Positions 42,075-50,959 of a stretch of DNA of 64,000 nucleotides are shown here, piece after piece. The notes under the pieces are model-generated. The model saw only the letters and a list, made by a program, of their open reading frames with translations, ran no database searches and was not told the DNA's origin. Position numbers and translations under genes: made by a program. How positions within the stretch are numbered: position 1 is the stretch's first letter; the number at the start of each line of letters is the position of its first letter. This DNA comes from an uncultured Ruminiclostridium sp. (GTDB taxonomy: Bacteria; Bacillota; Clostridia; Oscillospirales; Acutalibacteraceae): assembly GCA_902490005.1 (NCBI GenBank), contig CABUCM010000006.1, positions 26,015 to 90,014 of the forward strand, given 5' to 3'.

Positions 42075-42554
42075 ATGCAGACGATCCGAATTGTGTGCGT
42101 GGGAAAATGCAAAGAGAAATACTGGCGGGATGCTTGCGGCGAGTACGGGAAGCGGCTGTCCGGCTTCTGCCGGTTTGAAATTGTCGAGGTGGACGAGGAA
42201 CGCCTGCCCGAAAGGCCCTCTCAGGCTCAGATTGAAAACGGTTTAGAGCAGGAAGGAAAACGCCTTTTGCAAAAGGCGGGCAATTCCGCCGTCATCGCCT
42301 TGTGCGTCGAAGGGAAAGAGCTTTCCTCCCCTCAGCTTGCCCAGCGGCTGGAGCGGATGGCGGTGAACGGCATGGGCAATGTGGCCTTTGTCATCGGCGG
42401 CTCCTGGGGATTGTGGGAGGAAGTAAAGCAAAAGGCGGTTTTGCGCCTTTCTATGTCCCCTATGACCTTTCCGCACCAGCTGGCGAGAGTCATGCTATGC
42501 GAGCAGGTATACCGGGCTTTTCAAATTATCACTTCGGGAAAATACCACAAATAG
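42075..42554 (+). CDS. rlmH: 23S rRNA (pseudouridine1915-N3)-methyltransferase
   Basis: A 159-residue SPOUT methyltransferase acting on helix 69 of 23S rRNA in the assembled ribosome. VAFVIGGSWGL and LSMSPMTFPHQLARVMLCEQVYRAFQII are the family's knot motifs, ending in the conserved SGKYHK. GAAAGGG is seven bases before the ATG. In one operon with the WalJ-like gene. Confidence 0.95.
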   Translation: MQTIRIVCVGKCKEKYWRDACGEYGKRLSGFCRFEIVEVDEERLPERPSQAQIENGLEQEGKRLLQKAGNSAVIALCVEGKELSSPQLAQRLERMAVNGMGNVAFVIGGSWGLWEEVKQKAVLRLSMSPMTFPHQLARVMLCEQVYRAFQIITSGKYHK

Positions 42555-42572
42555 GGCGTCGCGAAAAGATAA

Positions 42573-42624
42573 CCCTGAATACTTTCCAACCGGCGTCAAA
42601 GTGTTTGTTGGAAAGGGTTCAGGG
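42573..42624 (+). terminator. terminator of rlmH
   Basis: Two stacked stems (CCCTGAA 42573-42579 with 42618-42624; TTTCCAAC 42583-42590 with 42607-42614), followed by CTGTTTACTTTTTG. Confidence 0.7.
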
Positions 42625-42733
42625 CTGTTTACTTTTTGGGGCGCTAGGAGTACAATAAAAGGCAAATGAATAAGCTTTCAAGCCGCAGCCGCGCTGTCGG
42701 CGATTAATGATAACTAGAAACTAGGAGGGTGTC

Positions 42734-44209
42734 ATGGAAATTAATAAGGTTCGATTCCTGGAGCCTGGAAACCTGCCTTACCGCCGGTCCATCAAAAACC
42801 TGTATGTCTATGACCAATATATCCGTACCCCATCTCACGGCCTGATGACCCTGGCCACGGTGGCAAAGAAGAAGGTGCCGGATACCTTGATTTACAGCGA
42901 GGCTGTTTCTAAAATCCGCTGGGACGACGTGCTGGACGCGTCCATTGTGTTTATCAGCATTTTTACGTTTCAGGCCAACCGGGGCTATGAGCTGGCCCAA
43001 TATGTAAAAAAGCATTCTAAGGCTCTGGTGGTCATGGGCGGGCTTCATGCCTCAATGAACTATTCGGAAGCCTGCCAATACTGCGATTATGTGCTGCTGG
43101 GGGAAGGGGAGGAATCCATACTCACGCTGATCGATTGCCTGAAAAACGATCAGGCGGTCACGTTTCCCGGCGTGGCGTATCAAAGAGATGGAAAAGCGGT
43201 GTCCACCGGCGCGTGCCCGCCGCCCTGCAATATTGATGTGATCCCTGACCGGAATCTAATTTACCGTTATCAGAAAATGGCGGGGCATAACACTATTTGG
43301 CCCCAGGTCCACGCTTCCAGAGGGTGCCCGCACAATTGCGATTACTGCGCGGTGGTGCGGCATTTCGGCAGAAAGGTACGAACCCGCTCGCCGGAGAATG
43401 TGGTGGAGGATATCCGCCAGGCGATCACGTTTCATAGCCGGGGACATCACCGCTTGGCGAAGGTGCTCTGGCTGACGGACGACAACTTTTTTGCCGACCG
43501 GGATTGGGCTGTTCAGGTGCTTAACGCTATCATCCGCAGCGGGATACGGTATCAATTTACGGTACAGGCCCGGTACGAGGTAGGGTTCGACGACGAAATA
43601 CTGGAGCTGCTAAAGCAGGCTGGGTTTTGTGAAATCGCCATGGGCATCGAGTTTTTAGAGGATGAGGCTTTCAAAAGCCTGCACAAAAAGAGTACCTATG
43701 GGGAAATTGTACGGTCGGTGGAGAACATCCAGCGACACGGCCTGCGGGTACGGGGGCTGTTCATCGTAGGAGCGGATAATCACGAAAAAGGCGTGGGAGA
43801 GCGCCTGGCGGATTTTGTCATCGCCCACAACATTTGCGGCGTGCTGATCCAGTCCATGTATTTCGTGCCGGGAACCCCGGTGTATGATACTCACAAAAGC
43901 AAGCTGATCCATACCGATTGGTCAAAATACAATGGAAATGTAGTCCATTATCCAGAGAAGATTTCCCCTTATGACCTTCAGCGGGAGATTATCATCGCCA
44001 GCAAAAAGATTTATTCGGGAAAGCGCCTGCTCCAGGCGGTGTTTCACCGGCGGGGCCTGGAACGCCTTTTGTTTGTGGGAGAGTTTTTCTGGCAGCGCAG
44101 CGTGCGGCGGGCGCTGAAAAAGGAGTTGCCTTATTTGAAGCGGGCAACCGAGGAATCCGGCTTGTATCCGTCCGGGACGGCGGCTTCCAGGGAAATCCCT
44201 GCAAAATAG
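42734..44209 (+). CDS. B12-binding-domain radical SAM protein
   Basis: A 491-residue enzyme with an N-terminal cobalamin-binding-type domain (about 1-140; MGGLHASMN, YVLLGEGEES; no DxHxxG motif, as in most class B members) and a radical SAM domain with the [4Fe-4S] motif CPHNCDYC in ASRGCPHNCDYCAVVR near residue 200. Members methylate unactivated carbons or phosphorus, or modify lipids; no neighbour gives the substrate. Ends with an about 80-residue helical, basic C-terminus. AGGAGG precedes the ATG. Confidence 0.88.
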   Translation: MEINKVRFLEPGNLPYRRSIKNLYVYDQYIRTPSHGLMTLATVAKKKVPDTLIYSEAVSKIRWDDVLDASIVFISIFTFQANRGYELAQYVKKHSKALVVMGGLHASMNYSEACQYCDYVLLGEGEESILTLIDCLKNDQAVTFPGVAYQRDGKAVSTGACPPPCNIDVIPDRNLIYRYQKMAGHNTIWPQVHASRGCPHNCDYCAVVRHFGRKVRTRSPENVVEDIRQAITFHSRGHHRLAKVLWLTDDNFFADRDWAVQVLNAIIRSGIRYQFTVQARYEVGFDDEILELLKQAGFCEIAMGIEFLEDEAFKSLHKKSTYGEIVRSVENIQRHGLRVRGLFIVGADNHEKGVGERLADFVIAHNICGVLIQSMYFVPGTPVYDTHKSKLIHTDWSKYNGNVVHYPEKISPYDLQREIIIASKKIYSGKRLLQAVFHRRGLERLLFVGEFFWQRSVRRALKKELPYLKRATEESGLYPSGTAASREIPAK

Positions 44210-44238
44210 CGTCGCCTGAATCGGTAGATGAAAAAGAT

Positions 44239-44288
44239 AAAAAGGGCATGGTATTATGGCTGAAACGCCATAATACCATGCCCTTTTT
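44239..44288. terminator. bidirectional terminator, radical SAM gene / yifB
   Basis: A perfect 22-bp stem (44239-44260 with 44267-44288) with A-run before and T-run after, between convergent genes. Confidence 0.92.
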
Positions 44289-44332
44289 CCATGAAGGGAT
44301 TACCTTTTATGCCGGTGAACCTGGCGCAACGG

Positions 44333-45862
44333 TTACAGCTCCTTGGTCCAATATTTTCGGTCCAGAGAGCGGTACTGTACCGCCTCGGCCATATGGGCGC
44401 TTTGGATGGTTTCCTCCCCGTCCAAATCAGCAATGGTCCGGGCCACTTTCAGGATCCGGTCGTATGCTCGGGCGGACAGGCCCAGCTTCTCAAAGGAAAG
44501 CTTCAAAAGCCCCAAAGCGCGATCCGTCATGGGACAGCTTTTTTCCAAAAGGCCGGGGGTTATTTTAGCGTTGCAGGTTATGAAGGTGTTTTCATACCGG
44601 GCGTTTTGCAAAGCCCGGGCTTGGTTGACCCGCTGCAAGACGCCGCCGGAAGGCTCTTCGTTTCCGGCGGCGCTGAGCTGGTCAAATTCCACCGGCGGCA
44701 CCTCGATGTGAAGGTCCAGCCGGTCCAGCAAGGGGCCGGAAACCCTGGAAAGATACCTGGACACACTGGAGGCGGAGCAGGTGCAGGGCCTGGTGGGATG
44801 GCCGAAATAACCGCAGGGGCAGGGGTTCATCGCCGCGGCCAGCATGACTGAGCAGGGATAGGTCAAGGTACCGCTTGCCCTGGAGATGGTGACCACGCCG
44901 TCCTCCATAGGCTGTCGCAGCACCTCCATAGCGGCACGGGAAAACTCCGGCAGCTCGTCTAAAAACAAAACGCCGTTGTGGGCCAGGGAGAGCTCCCCGG
45001 GCTTGGGCACGGCGCCGCCGCCGGAAAGGCCTACGGCGGATACCGTGTGGTGGGGCGCCCGAAAGGGCCGGCGGCGAATCAGGGACACCCCCTGGGGCAG
45101 CGCCCCGGCGATGGAATAAATTTTAGTGGTTTCGATCATCTCGGCAAAGGTCATATCCGGAAGAATAGACGGAATCCGTTTGGCGAGCATGCTTTTTCCC
45201 GAGCCGGGCGAGCCGATGAGCAAAATGTTGTGCCCTCCCGCTGCGGCGATTTCCAAAGCGCGCTTGGCCTGGGGCTGTCCCTTTACCTGGGAGAAATCGG
45301 GCTGAAAAAAGGGATCGCTCTGCGGGGGTGGAGGCGAAGCGGGGGCAATCGGCGTCCTGCCGCTGAGATGCTCCATCAGCGCCGAAAGGCAGGTTACCGG
45401 ATAAACCTGAAGCCCCTGAACCACGGCGCCTTCCGGCGCGTTTTGGGCGGGAACATAGACCTTTTGGATACCCGCCTGCTGGGCTTTCAGGCACATGGGA
45501 AGAACGCCGTTTACCGGACGGACCTCGCCAAATAAAGAAAGCTCGCCCAAAAAGGCGGAGCCGTTTAAATTGCAGTTCAGCTGGCCGCTGGCGGAAAGCA
45601 GCGCCATCAGGACGGGGAGGTCGTAAAGGGGGCCCTCCTTGCGGATATCGGCAGGGGCTAGATTGACGGTGATACGGCCCGTGGGGTAATCGAACCCGCA
45701 GTTTTTCAGCGAGGCCCTGACCCGTTCCCGGGACTCTTTCACCGCGGCGTCCGGCAGGCCCACTAGGTCAAATGACGGCAGGGAACGGCCGATGTCGCAT
45801 TCTACCTCTATCACAAAGGCATCCATGCCATATAGCCCCATACTGATTACTCTGGCTGCCAA
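44333..45862 (-). CDS. YifB/ComM-family magnesium-chelatase-like AAA+ ATPase
   Basis: A 509-residue protein: N-terminal Lon-protease-like fold (about 20-140), AAA+ domain with Walker A IGSPGSGKSMLAKRIPS and Walker B FLDELPEF, and a Cys-rich insert CPCGYFGHPTRPCTCS. The ComM relative in naturally competent bacteria is a branch-migration helicase for DNA uptake. The start codon is TTG at 45862 with GGGGTGG upstream. Single minus-strand gene. Confidence 0.92.
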   Translation of the reverse strand: MAARVISMGLYGMDAFVIEVECDIGRSLPSFDLVGLPDAAVKESRERVRASLKNCGFDYPTGRITVNLAPADIRKEGPLYDLPVLMALLSASGQLNCNLNGSAFLGELSLFGEVRPVNGVLPMCLKAQQAGIQKVYVPAQNAPEGAVVQGLQVYPVTCLSALMEHLSGRTPIAPASPPPPQSDPFFQPDFSQVKGQPQAKRALEIAAAGGHNILLIGSPGSGKSMLAKRIPSILPDMTFAEMIETTKIYSIAGALPQGVSLIRRRPFRAPHHTVSAVGLSGGGAVPKPGELSLAHNGVLFLDELPEFSRAAMEVLRQPMEDGVVTISRASGTLTYPCSVMLAAAMNPCPCGYFGHPTRPCTCSASSVSRYLSRVSGPLLDRLDLHIEVPPVEFDQLSAAGNEEPSGGVLQRVNQARALQNARYENTFITCNAKITPGLLEKSCPMTDRALGLLKLSFEKLGLSARAYDRILKVARTIADLDGEETIQSAHMAEAVQYRSLDRKYWTKEL

Positions 45863-45984
45863 AAAACCACCCCATTATCATCTTCGTTCACAAATAATAA
45901 CCATATTAGCCTTAATTATACTGCGAACCAACGAAAAAGTATAGCATACGACGAATTTTTTTGATATTTTTGTATAAAACCCCA

Positions 45985-46013
45985 TTGACTTTTTAAAACA
46001 CTTGGGTTACTAT
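45985..46013 (+). promoter_or_regulatory. promoter of the sigH-like gene
   Basis: TTGACT (45985-45990), a 17-base spacer and TACTAT (46008-46013), 40 bases ahead of the gene. Confidence 0.6.
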
Positions 46014-46053
46014 GTAAGAAAGTACTCTATCGTGGAACCTTGAGGTGGTAAGA

Positions 46054-46647
46054 TTGAACATACCTGAACGGGTTGAAGGCATGGGAGATCTTGCGGATGG
46101 GGAGCTTGTCGCCAGGGTTAAGCAGGGGGATCAGGAAGCGTTTAACGAACTGACCTCCCGGTATTACCGGTTGCTGCAATGGAAAGTCTCCGGCTATCGA
46201 AAGTCTGGAATCGATGGGGATGACCTGATGCAGGAAGCGACTTTGGGATTATTGGATGCGGCTTTATCCTTTCAGAAGGGGAAAAACGCTTCCTTTGAGA
46301 CCTATGCTTCGGTTTGTGTGAAAAACCGGCTGTTAACGCTTTTCCGGGCGGCGGCTAGACAAAAAAATATTCCTCTTCAGTCTTTGATCGGCGGTTTTTC
46401 AGAGGATACCCTTTTGGAAACGGATGCTGGGGCCAATAATCCGGAAACGGTGATGATCGACCGGGAAAATCTTCAGCAGATCAGGAAAAGGATTGAGGAG
46501 ATCCTCTCCACCTTGGAATTTCAGGTTTTATCTCTTTATCTAAACGGCCTCACCTATGCACAGATTGCTAAATCTCTTTCCATTTCACCTAAAGCTGTGG
46601 ATAATGCCCTTCAACGGATTAGAGCAAAACTGAAGAAAGCCATGTAG
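46054..46647 (+). CDS. SigH-like RNA polymerase sigma factor
   Basis: A sigma-70 family factor of 197 residues from the TTG start. Region 2 runs from GDQEAFNELTSRYYRLL through DLMQEATLGLLDAALSF; region 4 is LEFQVLSLYLNGLTYAQIAKSL with the recognition helix SPKAVDNALQRIRAKLKK. It is most like SigH, the stationary-phase and early sporulation sigma factor of clostridia and bacilli. TTG 46054 follows GAGGTGG; GTG 46045 lies inside that site and ATG 46081 is a shorter alternative. The usual rpmG-secE-nusG neighbours are absent. Confidence 0.82.
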   Translation: MNIPERVEGMGDLADGELVARVKQGDQEAFNELTSRYYRLLQWKVSGYRKSGIDGDDLMQEATLGLLDAALSFQKGKNASFETYASVCVKNRLLTLFRAAARQKNIPLQSLIGGFSEDTLLETDAGANNPETVMIDRENLQQIRKRIEEILSTLEFQVLSLYLNGLTYAQIAKSLSISPKAVDNALQRIRAKLKKAM

Positions 46648-46675
46648 TTTCCCGCGTGATACTTGTTTTATATGT

Positions 46676-46739
46676 GCCCGGATAGCTTAAATTAGAGCGT
46701 TGATTTTCAAAGGCGTCGGTTTAAATCCGTCAAAGGGCG
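46676..46739 (+). other. tRNA-like degenerate element
   Basis: 64 bases that look like a shrunken tRNA: GCCC...GGGC ends, TA, a full 4-bp D-stem (GCTT with GAGC) with a six-base loop, and a T-arm CGG-TTTAAAT-CCG near the TTCRAAT consensus. The anticodon arm pairs poorly and the acceptor has only four pairs, and no CCA follows. It is probably a tRNA relic or a structured leader of the zinc-ribbon gene rather than a working tRNA. Confidence 0.35.
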
Positions 46740-46772
46740 AAAAATTTTATTATCCAAAGCGAGGTAAATCAA

Positions 46773-47048
46773 ATGTACGAAGACAAGACTCTCATCTGCA
46801 AAGAATGTGGCGCTGAATTTGTATTCACCGCCGGCGAGCAGGAATTCTACGCCTCTAAGGGTTTCGTAAACGAGCCCCAGAGATGCAAGAACTGCCGCGA
46901 TGCCCGTAAGAACGCCGCAAAGCCTGAGCGTGAAATGTTCACTGCTACCTGTGCTTCTTGTGGTCAGGAAGCCAAGGTTCCTTTCAGACCCCGTGAGGAC
47001 CGCCCGGTCTATTGCAGCGAGTGCTTTGCAAAGATGAGGGAAGAATAA
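46773..47048 (+). CDS. small zinc-ribbon domain protein
   Basis: A 91-residue protein with two treble-clef-like zinc ribbons: CKECGAEF...CKNCRD (residues about 10-44) and CASCGQEAKVPF...CSECF (about 60-86). This is the common probable zinc-binding family of clostridia (zf-tcix type), of unknown role, possibly nucleic-acid or cold-shock related. AGCGAGGT lies before the ATG. Single gene ending in a strong terminator. Confidence 0.88.
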   Translation: MYEDKTLICKECGAEFVFTAGEQEFYASKGFVNEPQRCKNCRDARKNAAKPEREMFTATCASCGQEAKVPFRPREDRPVYCSECFAKMREE

Positions 47049-47076
47049 GATAATTCCTTCTTATGAGCACAAGGGT

Positions 47077-47107
47077 ACGCTCCGGAATTTTTCCGGAGCG
47101 TATTTTT
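47077..47107 (+). terminator. terminator of the zinc-ribbon gene
   Basis: An 11-bp stem (47077-47087 with 47091-47101) with a three-base loop and ATTTTTT after it. Confidence 0.92.
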
Positions 47108-47224
47108 TATAAGAAAGCTGGTTTTTGCGGCGTGAAATTGGGAATTTGTCAAAAATGTATTGCAAAGAAGTTTTCAGGAGATTATAATAACAGTAGACGC
47201 AACAAGCAAAGGAGGTAAAATTTT

Positions 47225-47428
47225 ATGGCAGCAATTACAAAGGACACCATTATTGGTGATATTTTGGATATGGACCGGACCACGGCGCCGTTTTTCCTGG
47301 AAATGGGAATGCATTGCCTGGGCTGTCCGGCTTCCCGGGGAGAATCCCTGGAGCAGGCTTGCATGGTGCATAATGTGAACCCGGACGAGCTGGTGGAGAA
47401 ACTCAACGAGCATTTGGCCGGAAAATAA
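47225..47428 (+). CDS. DUF1858 domain protein
   Basis: A 67-residue DUF1858 protein (TKDTIIGDILDMDRTTAPF, MGMHCLGCPASRGESLEQAC). Its CLGC pair recalls the N-terminal part of ScdA/RIC iron-sulfur repair proteins, and stand-alone copies are thought to be redox- or iron-sulfur-related; not tested. AGGAGG precedes ATG 47225. Confidence 0.85.
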   Translation: MAAITKDTIIGDILDMDRTTAPFFLEMGMHCLGCPASRGESLEQACMVHNVNPDELVEKLNEHLAGK

Positions 47429-47442
47429 TTCGCTGAAAGCTT

Positions 47443-47468
47443 AGGGCCGTGACTGCCGTCGCGGCCCT
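47443..47468 (+). terminator. hairpin between DUF1858 and trmK
   Basis: AGGGCCG (47443-47449) with CGGCCCT (47462-47468), followed by AATTTTG, immediately ahead of the trmK ribosome site. Possible attenuator. Confidence 0.65.
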
Positions 47469-47489
47469 AATTTTGTAGGAGGAATCGGT

Positions 47490-48242
47490 TTGCGCCCTTT
47501 ATTTCAGCTAGACCCCAGGCTGGCCCTTTGCGCGTCCTTTGTTCCAGAGGGGGCGAGGCTCGCGGATATCGGAACCGACCACGGTTATCTTCCCATTTGG
47601 CTGGCCAAGGCGGGAAGGATCGCGCACGCCGTGGCCGCGGATCTGCGGCCGGGGCCCTTGGAGCGGGCCAGGGAAAACGTGGGAAAATATCGGGTAGGGC
47701 ATGTGGTGGAGCTCCGGCTTTCTGATGGACTAATGGCCATCGGCCCCCATGAGGCGGACTTTATTGTGATCGCCGGCATGGGAGGAGAGGTAATCGCCTC
47801 CATTTTAGCCGGGGCGCCGTGGTTGAGGGAAACGAAAGCCAGGCTGGCCCTCCAGCCCATGACCAGCGCGGAGGACCTGCGGCGTTATTTAGCGGGGCAC
47901 GGCTTTGAAATTATTGAGGAACGGCCGGTGCTGTCCCAGGGGCGGCCTTACAGCGTTCTTCTTGCCGCCTTTACGGGGAAAACGGAAAAGAAAGGAATCC
48001 TTTTCCCTTATCTTGGAAAGCTGCCGGAAACGCCATTTTCCAGCCCGGCGGAACGGGAAGCGGCCCTTGCCTATTATGAAAAGCAGCGTCGCCATCTTTG
48101 TAATTTAGAACAAGGGGCCCGGGCGAAAAAAGATTTTTCAGCCCAGACTGAATTTCAAAAGGCTTTGGAGGCGCTTGAAAAACTGATGAGGGAGGAATTT
48201 CAAAATGCCCACGATTCGCGAAATTTACCAGTACATGAATGA
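47490..48242 (+). CDS. trmK: tRNA (adenine22-N1)-methyltransferase
   Basis: A 250-residue SAM-dependent methyltransferase, TrmK family. The SAM motif ADIGTDHGYLPIWLAK and the catalytic-region GMGGEVIASIL with LQPMTSAEDLRRYL are typical. TTG start seven bases after AGGAGG. It overlaps the following Nif3 gene by 38 bases, a pairing conserved in Firmicutes. Confidence 0.92.
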   Translation: MRPLFQLDPRLALCASFVPEGARLADIGTDHGYLPIWLAKAGRIAHAVAADLRPGPLERARENVGKYRVGHVVELRLSDGLMAIGPHEADFIVIAGMGGEVIASILAGAPWLRETKARLALQPMTSAEDLRRYLAGHGFEIIEERPVLSQGRPYSVLLAAFTGKTEKKGILFPYLGKLPETPFSSPAEREAALAYYEKQRRHLCNLEQGARAKKDFSAQTEFQKALEALEKLMREEFQNAHDSRNLPVHE

Positions 48243-48969
48243 AATCGCCCCGTTTGCCACCGCCATGGATTTTGACAACGCGGGATTTTTGGTAGGCGAT
48301 GAAGGCGCGGAGGTAACCGCCGCCTTGGTGACCCTGGATATTACCGCCCAATCGGTAGCGCAGGCCCAAAAGCTGGGCGCCCAGCTGATCGTCAGCCACC
48401 ACCCAGTGATTTTCAACCCAATGAAGCGGCTGATGAGCGATAGCGTCCCTTATCTGCTGGCAAAGGCCGGCGTGGGGGCCATCTGCGCCCACACCAACCT
48501 GGATATGGCCCAGGGAGGCGTGAATGACTGCCTGGCCGGCGCGTTGGGGCTTTCTCAGAGAGAGGGCGTTGCTTATGCCGGCGAGACCCCCTGCTGCATT
48601 ATGGGGGCCCTGGTCCAGCCCATGGAACCGGAGGCGTTCGCCGGTTTTGTAAAGAAGCGGCTGTCCTGCTTTGGGGTGCGGTACCTTGCGGGGAACCGGC
48701 CGGTGAAAACCGTCGCCCTGTGCTCCGGCGCGGGAGGGGAATTCCTGTTTGACGCCATGGAAAAGGGCGCGGACGCGTTTGTCACCGGCGAGGTGAAACA
48801 CCATGAGATTCTCGCCGCGAAACAGGCGGGCCTGACCCTGGTGGACGGCGGCCATTTTAAGACGGAGGATGTCGCCATGGAGCCTTTACGCCAAAGGCTT
48901 TCTAAGGCGTTTCCGCAAATAGTATTTAGATTGGAAGAAAATGCCGATGACGGAATCCGATATTTGTAA
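48205..48969 (+). CDS. Nif3-like dinuclear metal centre protein
   Basis: A 254-residue Nif3/YqfO-type protein. The metal ligands are seen in VSHHPVIFNP, AHTNLDMAQGGVND and the C-terminal TGEVKHHEI and DGGHFKTE. Short form without the YqfO insert. The function is unsettled; GTP cyclohydrolase-like activity has been proposed for homologues. ATG 48205 with AGGGAGGA upstream, inside the end of trmK. Confidence 0.92.
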   Translation: MPTIREIYQYMNEIAPFATAMDFDNAGFLVGDEGAEVTAALVTLDITAQSVAQAQKLGAQLIVSHHPVIFNPMKRLMSDSVPYLLAKAGVGAICAHTNLDMAQGGVNDCLAGALGLSQREGVAYAGETPCCIMGALVQPMEPEAFAGFVKKRLSCFGVRYLAGNRPVKTVALCSGAGGEFLFDAMEKGADAFVTGEVKHHEILAAKQAGLTLVDGGHFKTEDVAMEPLRQRLSKAFPQIVFRLEENADDGIRYL

Positions 48970-49002
48970 TATCAGAGACCGCCCGGCTGACGAGGAAAAA
49001 TC

Positions 49003-50760
49003 ATGGCACTTGACGGAGCGTTTTTAAGACACCTGAAAAAAGAAATTACAGACCGGGCGTTAGGCGCCCGGGTGGACAAAATCTACCAGCCCAACAAAGA
49101 AGAGCTGGTGTTCCTGCTGCGCACCCGGCAGGATGCGTTTAAGCTGCTGCTGTCGGCTAGGGCCAACAGCCCCAGAATCCATTTTACCCAGTACGCCCCG
49201 GAAAACCCAAAGACTCCCCCCATGCTGTGCATGCTGCTGCGAAAGCGGCTGTCCGGCGCCAAGCTGGTGGATATTCGCCAGCCCGGGCTGGAGCGGCTGC
49301 TGTATTTGGATTTTGACGCCACCAATGAGCTGGGGGACAAGGTTCGGCTCTCCCTGGTGGTGGAAATCATGGGAAAGTACAGCAATATTATTCTGGTAGA
49401 CGGCCAGGGCAAAATTGTGGACGCTTTAAAGCGGGTGGACGAGGAAATGTCCTCTCAGCGGCTGGTGCTGCCGGGGCTTTTGTATGAACTGCCGCCGGCC
49501 CAGAATAAGCCCTGTATGCTGGAATGGGAACCGGCGCGGATCGTAGAGGCTATCGCGGGCCAGCCTAAAAATCAAAGCCTGAACAAGGGAATCTTGAACG
49601 CCCTCCAGGGGGTTTCGCCGGTGGTTTGCCGGGAAGTGGAATACCAGGTGGGCAGGGGACGGGAGCTTTTCACTAAGGAATTGAACCAGGAACAAAAGGA
49701 CAGGCTTCGGTTCTTTTTGGAACGGCTGTTTACTACGGTGCGGGATATAGAGGGGCTTCCCTACATGGTGACCAAGGTAAAGGGGAAGCCCATAGAGTTT
49801 TCCTTTATGAATATCGTCCAGTACGGCACCCTTGCGTCGGTGAGCCAGTGGGAGGATTTTTCCTCATTGCTGGATGAATTTTACGCGGAGCGGGACCGCC
49901 AGGACCGGATGCGGGCCAAATCCCAGGACCTTCTGCGGCTTTTAACCAACGCTTCCGAGCGGCTTAGTCGGAAGATCAATCTGCAAAGGGCGGAGCTTGC
50001 CCAAAGCGAGGACCGGGAGCATCTGCGGGTTTGCGGCGATTTGATTCACGCGAACCTATACCGCATCGAAAAAGGGAGCCCTTTTGTGGATTTAGAGAAT
50101 TTTTATGATGAAAACCGGGTGCTACGGGTAAAGCTGGATCCTGCGTTGAACGCCACCCAAAACGCTCAGAAGTATTATAAGGATTACCGCAAGGCGAAAA
50201 CCGCCCAACAGGTGCTGGGGGAGCAAATCGCCCAGGCGGAGCAGGAGCTTGTGTATCTGGATTCTGTTTTTGACAGCCTGAGCCGGGCACAAAGCGAAAG
50301 CGAATTAAATGAAATTCGTCAGGAACTGCGGGAAGAGGGATATTTAAAGGCGGTACGGGATAAACGGAAGCCGCCGGCGGCCATGGCGCCTTTGGAGTTT
50401 GTCTCCAGCGAGGGCTTCCGGATTTTCGTGGGGCGCAATAACCGGCAAAACGATAAGCTGACGTTAAAGCAGGCCAACAATAACGATATTTGGCTGCATA
50501 CCAAAAATATCCCCGGTTCTCACACCATCATTGTCACAGAGGGAAAACAGCCGGGAGAGATCACCCTTCGGGAAGCCGCCATGCTGGCGGCCTATCACAG
50601 CAGGGCGAAGGACAGCTCCCAGGTGCCGGTGGATTTTACCCAGGTTCGCCATGTGAGCAAGCCCCAGGGCGCCAAGCCTGGCATGGTGATTTACGTTCAG
50701 TATCAAACCCTTTTTGTAACACCTCAGCAGGAGTTGACAGAAAAATTGAAAAAAATTTAA
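49003..50760 (+). CDS. rqcH: NFACT protein RqcH, ribosome quality control factor
   Basis: A 585-residue Rqc2/Tae2/FbpA family protein that adds C-terminal alanine tails to peptides stuck on 50S subunits, using tRNA-Ala. NFACT-N (MALDGAFLRHLKKEITDRAL onward), helix-hairpin and coiled-coil middle (about 290-440), and NFACT-R at the end (NDIWLHTKNIPGSHTII) are complete. The conserved acidic-Arg pair appears as Glu-Arg in GLERLLYLDF. Notably a tRNA-Ala gene follows directly. Confidence 0.93.
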   Translation: MALDGAFLRHLKKEITDRALGARVDKIYQPNKEELVFLLRTRQDAFKLLLSARANSPRIHFTQYAPENPKTPPMLCMLLRKRLSGAKLVDIRQPGLERLLYLDFDATNELGDKVRLSLVVEIMGKYSNIILVDGQGKIVDALKRVDEEMSSQRLVLPGLLYELPPAQNKPCMLEWEPARIVEAIAGQPKNQSLNKGILNALQGVSPVVCREVEYQVGRGRELFTKELNQEQKDRLRFFLERLFTTVRDIEGLPYMVTKVKGKPIEFSFMNIVQYGTLASVSQWEDFSSLLDEFYAERDRQDRMRAKSQDLLRLLTNASERLSRKINLQRAELAQSEDREHLRVCGDLIHANLYRIEKGSPFVDLENFYDENRVLRVKLDPALNATQNAQKYYKDYRKAKTAQQVLGEQIAQAEQELVYLDSVFDSLSRAQSESELNEIRQELREEGYLKAVRDKRKPPAAMAPLEFVSSEGFRIFVGRNNRQNDKLTLKQANNNDIWLHTKNIPGSHTIIVTEGKQPGEITLREAAMLAAYHSRAKDSSQVPVDFTQVRHVSKPQGAKPGMVIYVQYQTLFVTPQQELTEKLKKI

Positions 50761-50767
50761 AAAGGGG

Positions 50768-50796
50768 TTGAAAATTACTTCGAAATATGATATTAT
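50768..50796 (+). promoter_or_regulatory. promoter of tRNA-Ala
   Basis: TTGAAA (50768-50773), a 17-base spacer and TATTAT (50791-50796), 34 bases before the tRNA. Confidence 0.65.
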
Positions 50797-50829
50797 AACA
50801 AAGCTGTGAAAAACATAGCTTTGTTATAT

Positions 50830-50905
50830 GGGGCATTAGCTCAGCTGGGAGAGCGCTACACTGGCAGTGTAGAGGTCAGCGGTTCGATCCCGCTATGCTC
50901 CACCA
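50830..50905 (+). tRNA. tRNA-Ala (anticodon GGC)
   Basis: A complete cloverleaf of 76 bases with encoded CCA. The acceptor GGGGCAT pairs with ATGCTCC and carries the G3-U70 alanine identity pair. The anticodon stem is CTACA/TGTAG with loop CTGGCAG, giving GGC, and the T-loop is TTCGATC. It decodes GCC and GCT. Confidence 0.97.
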
Positions 50906-50911
50906 CAATAA

Positions 50912-50957
50912 AAATCCGAACCCTGTGCCTGTAGGCGATGGGTTCGGATTTTTTATA
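50912..50957 (+). terminator. terminator of tRNA-Ala
   Basis: A perfect 12-bp stem (50912-50923 with 50940-50951) followed by a run of T. Confidence 0.9.
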
Positions 50958-50959
50958 TA

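Noticed and set aside
44333..45535. Long plus-strand frames over yifB
   Set aside because: The minus strand carries all YifB motifs including Walker A; the plus-strand frames have none.
46045..46053. GTG at 46045 as the start of the sigH-like gene
   Set aside because: It falls inside the GAGGTGG ribosome site; TTG 46054 is correctly spaced.
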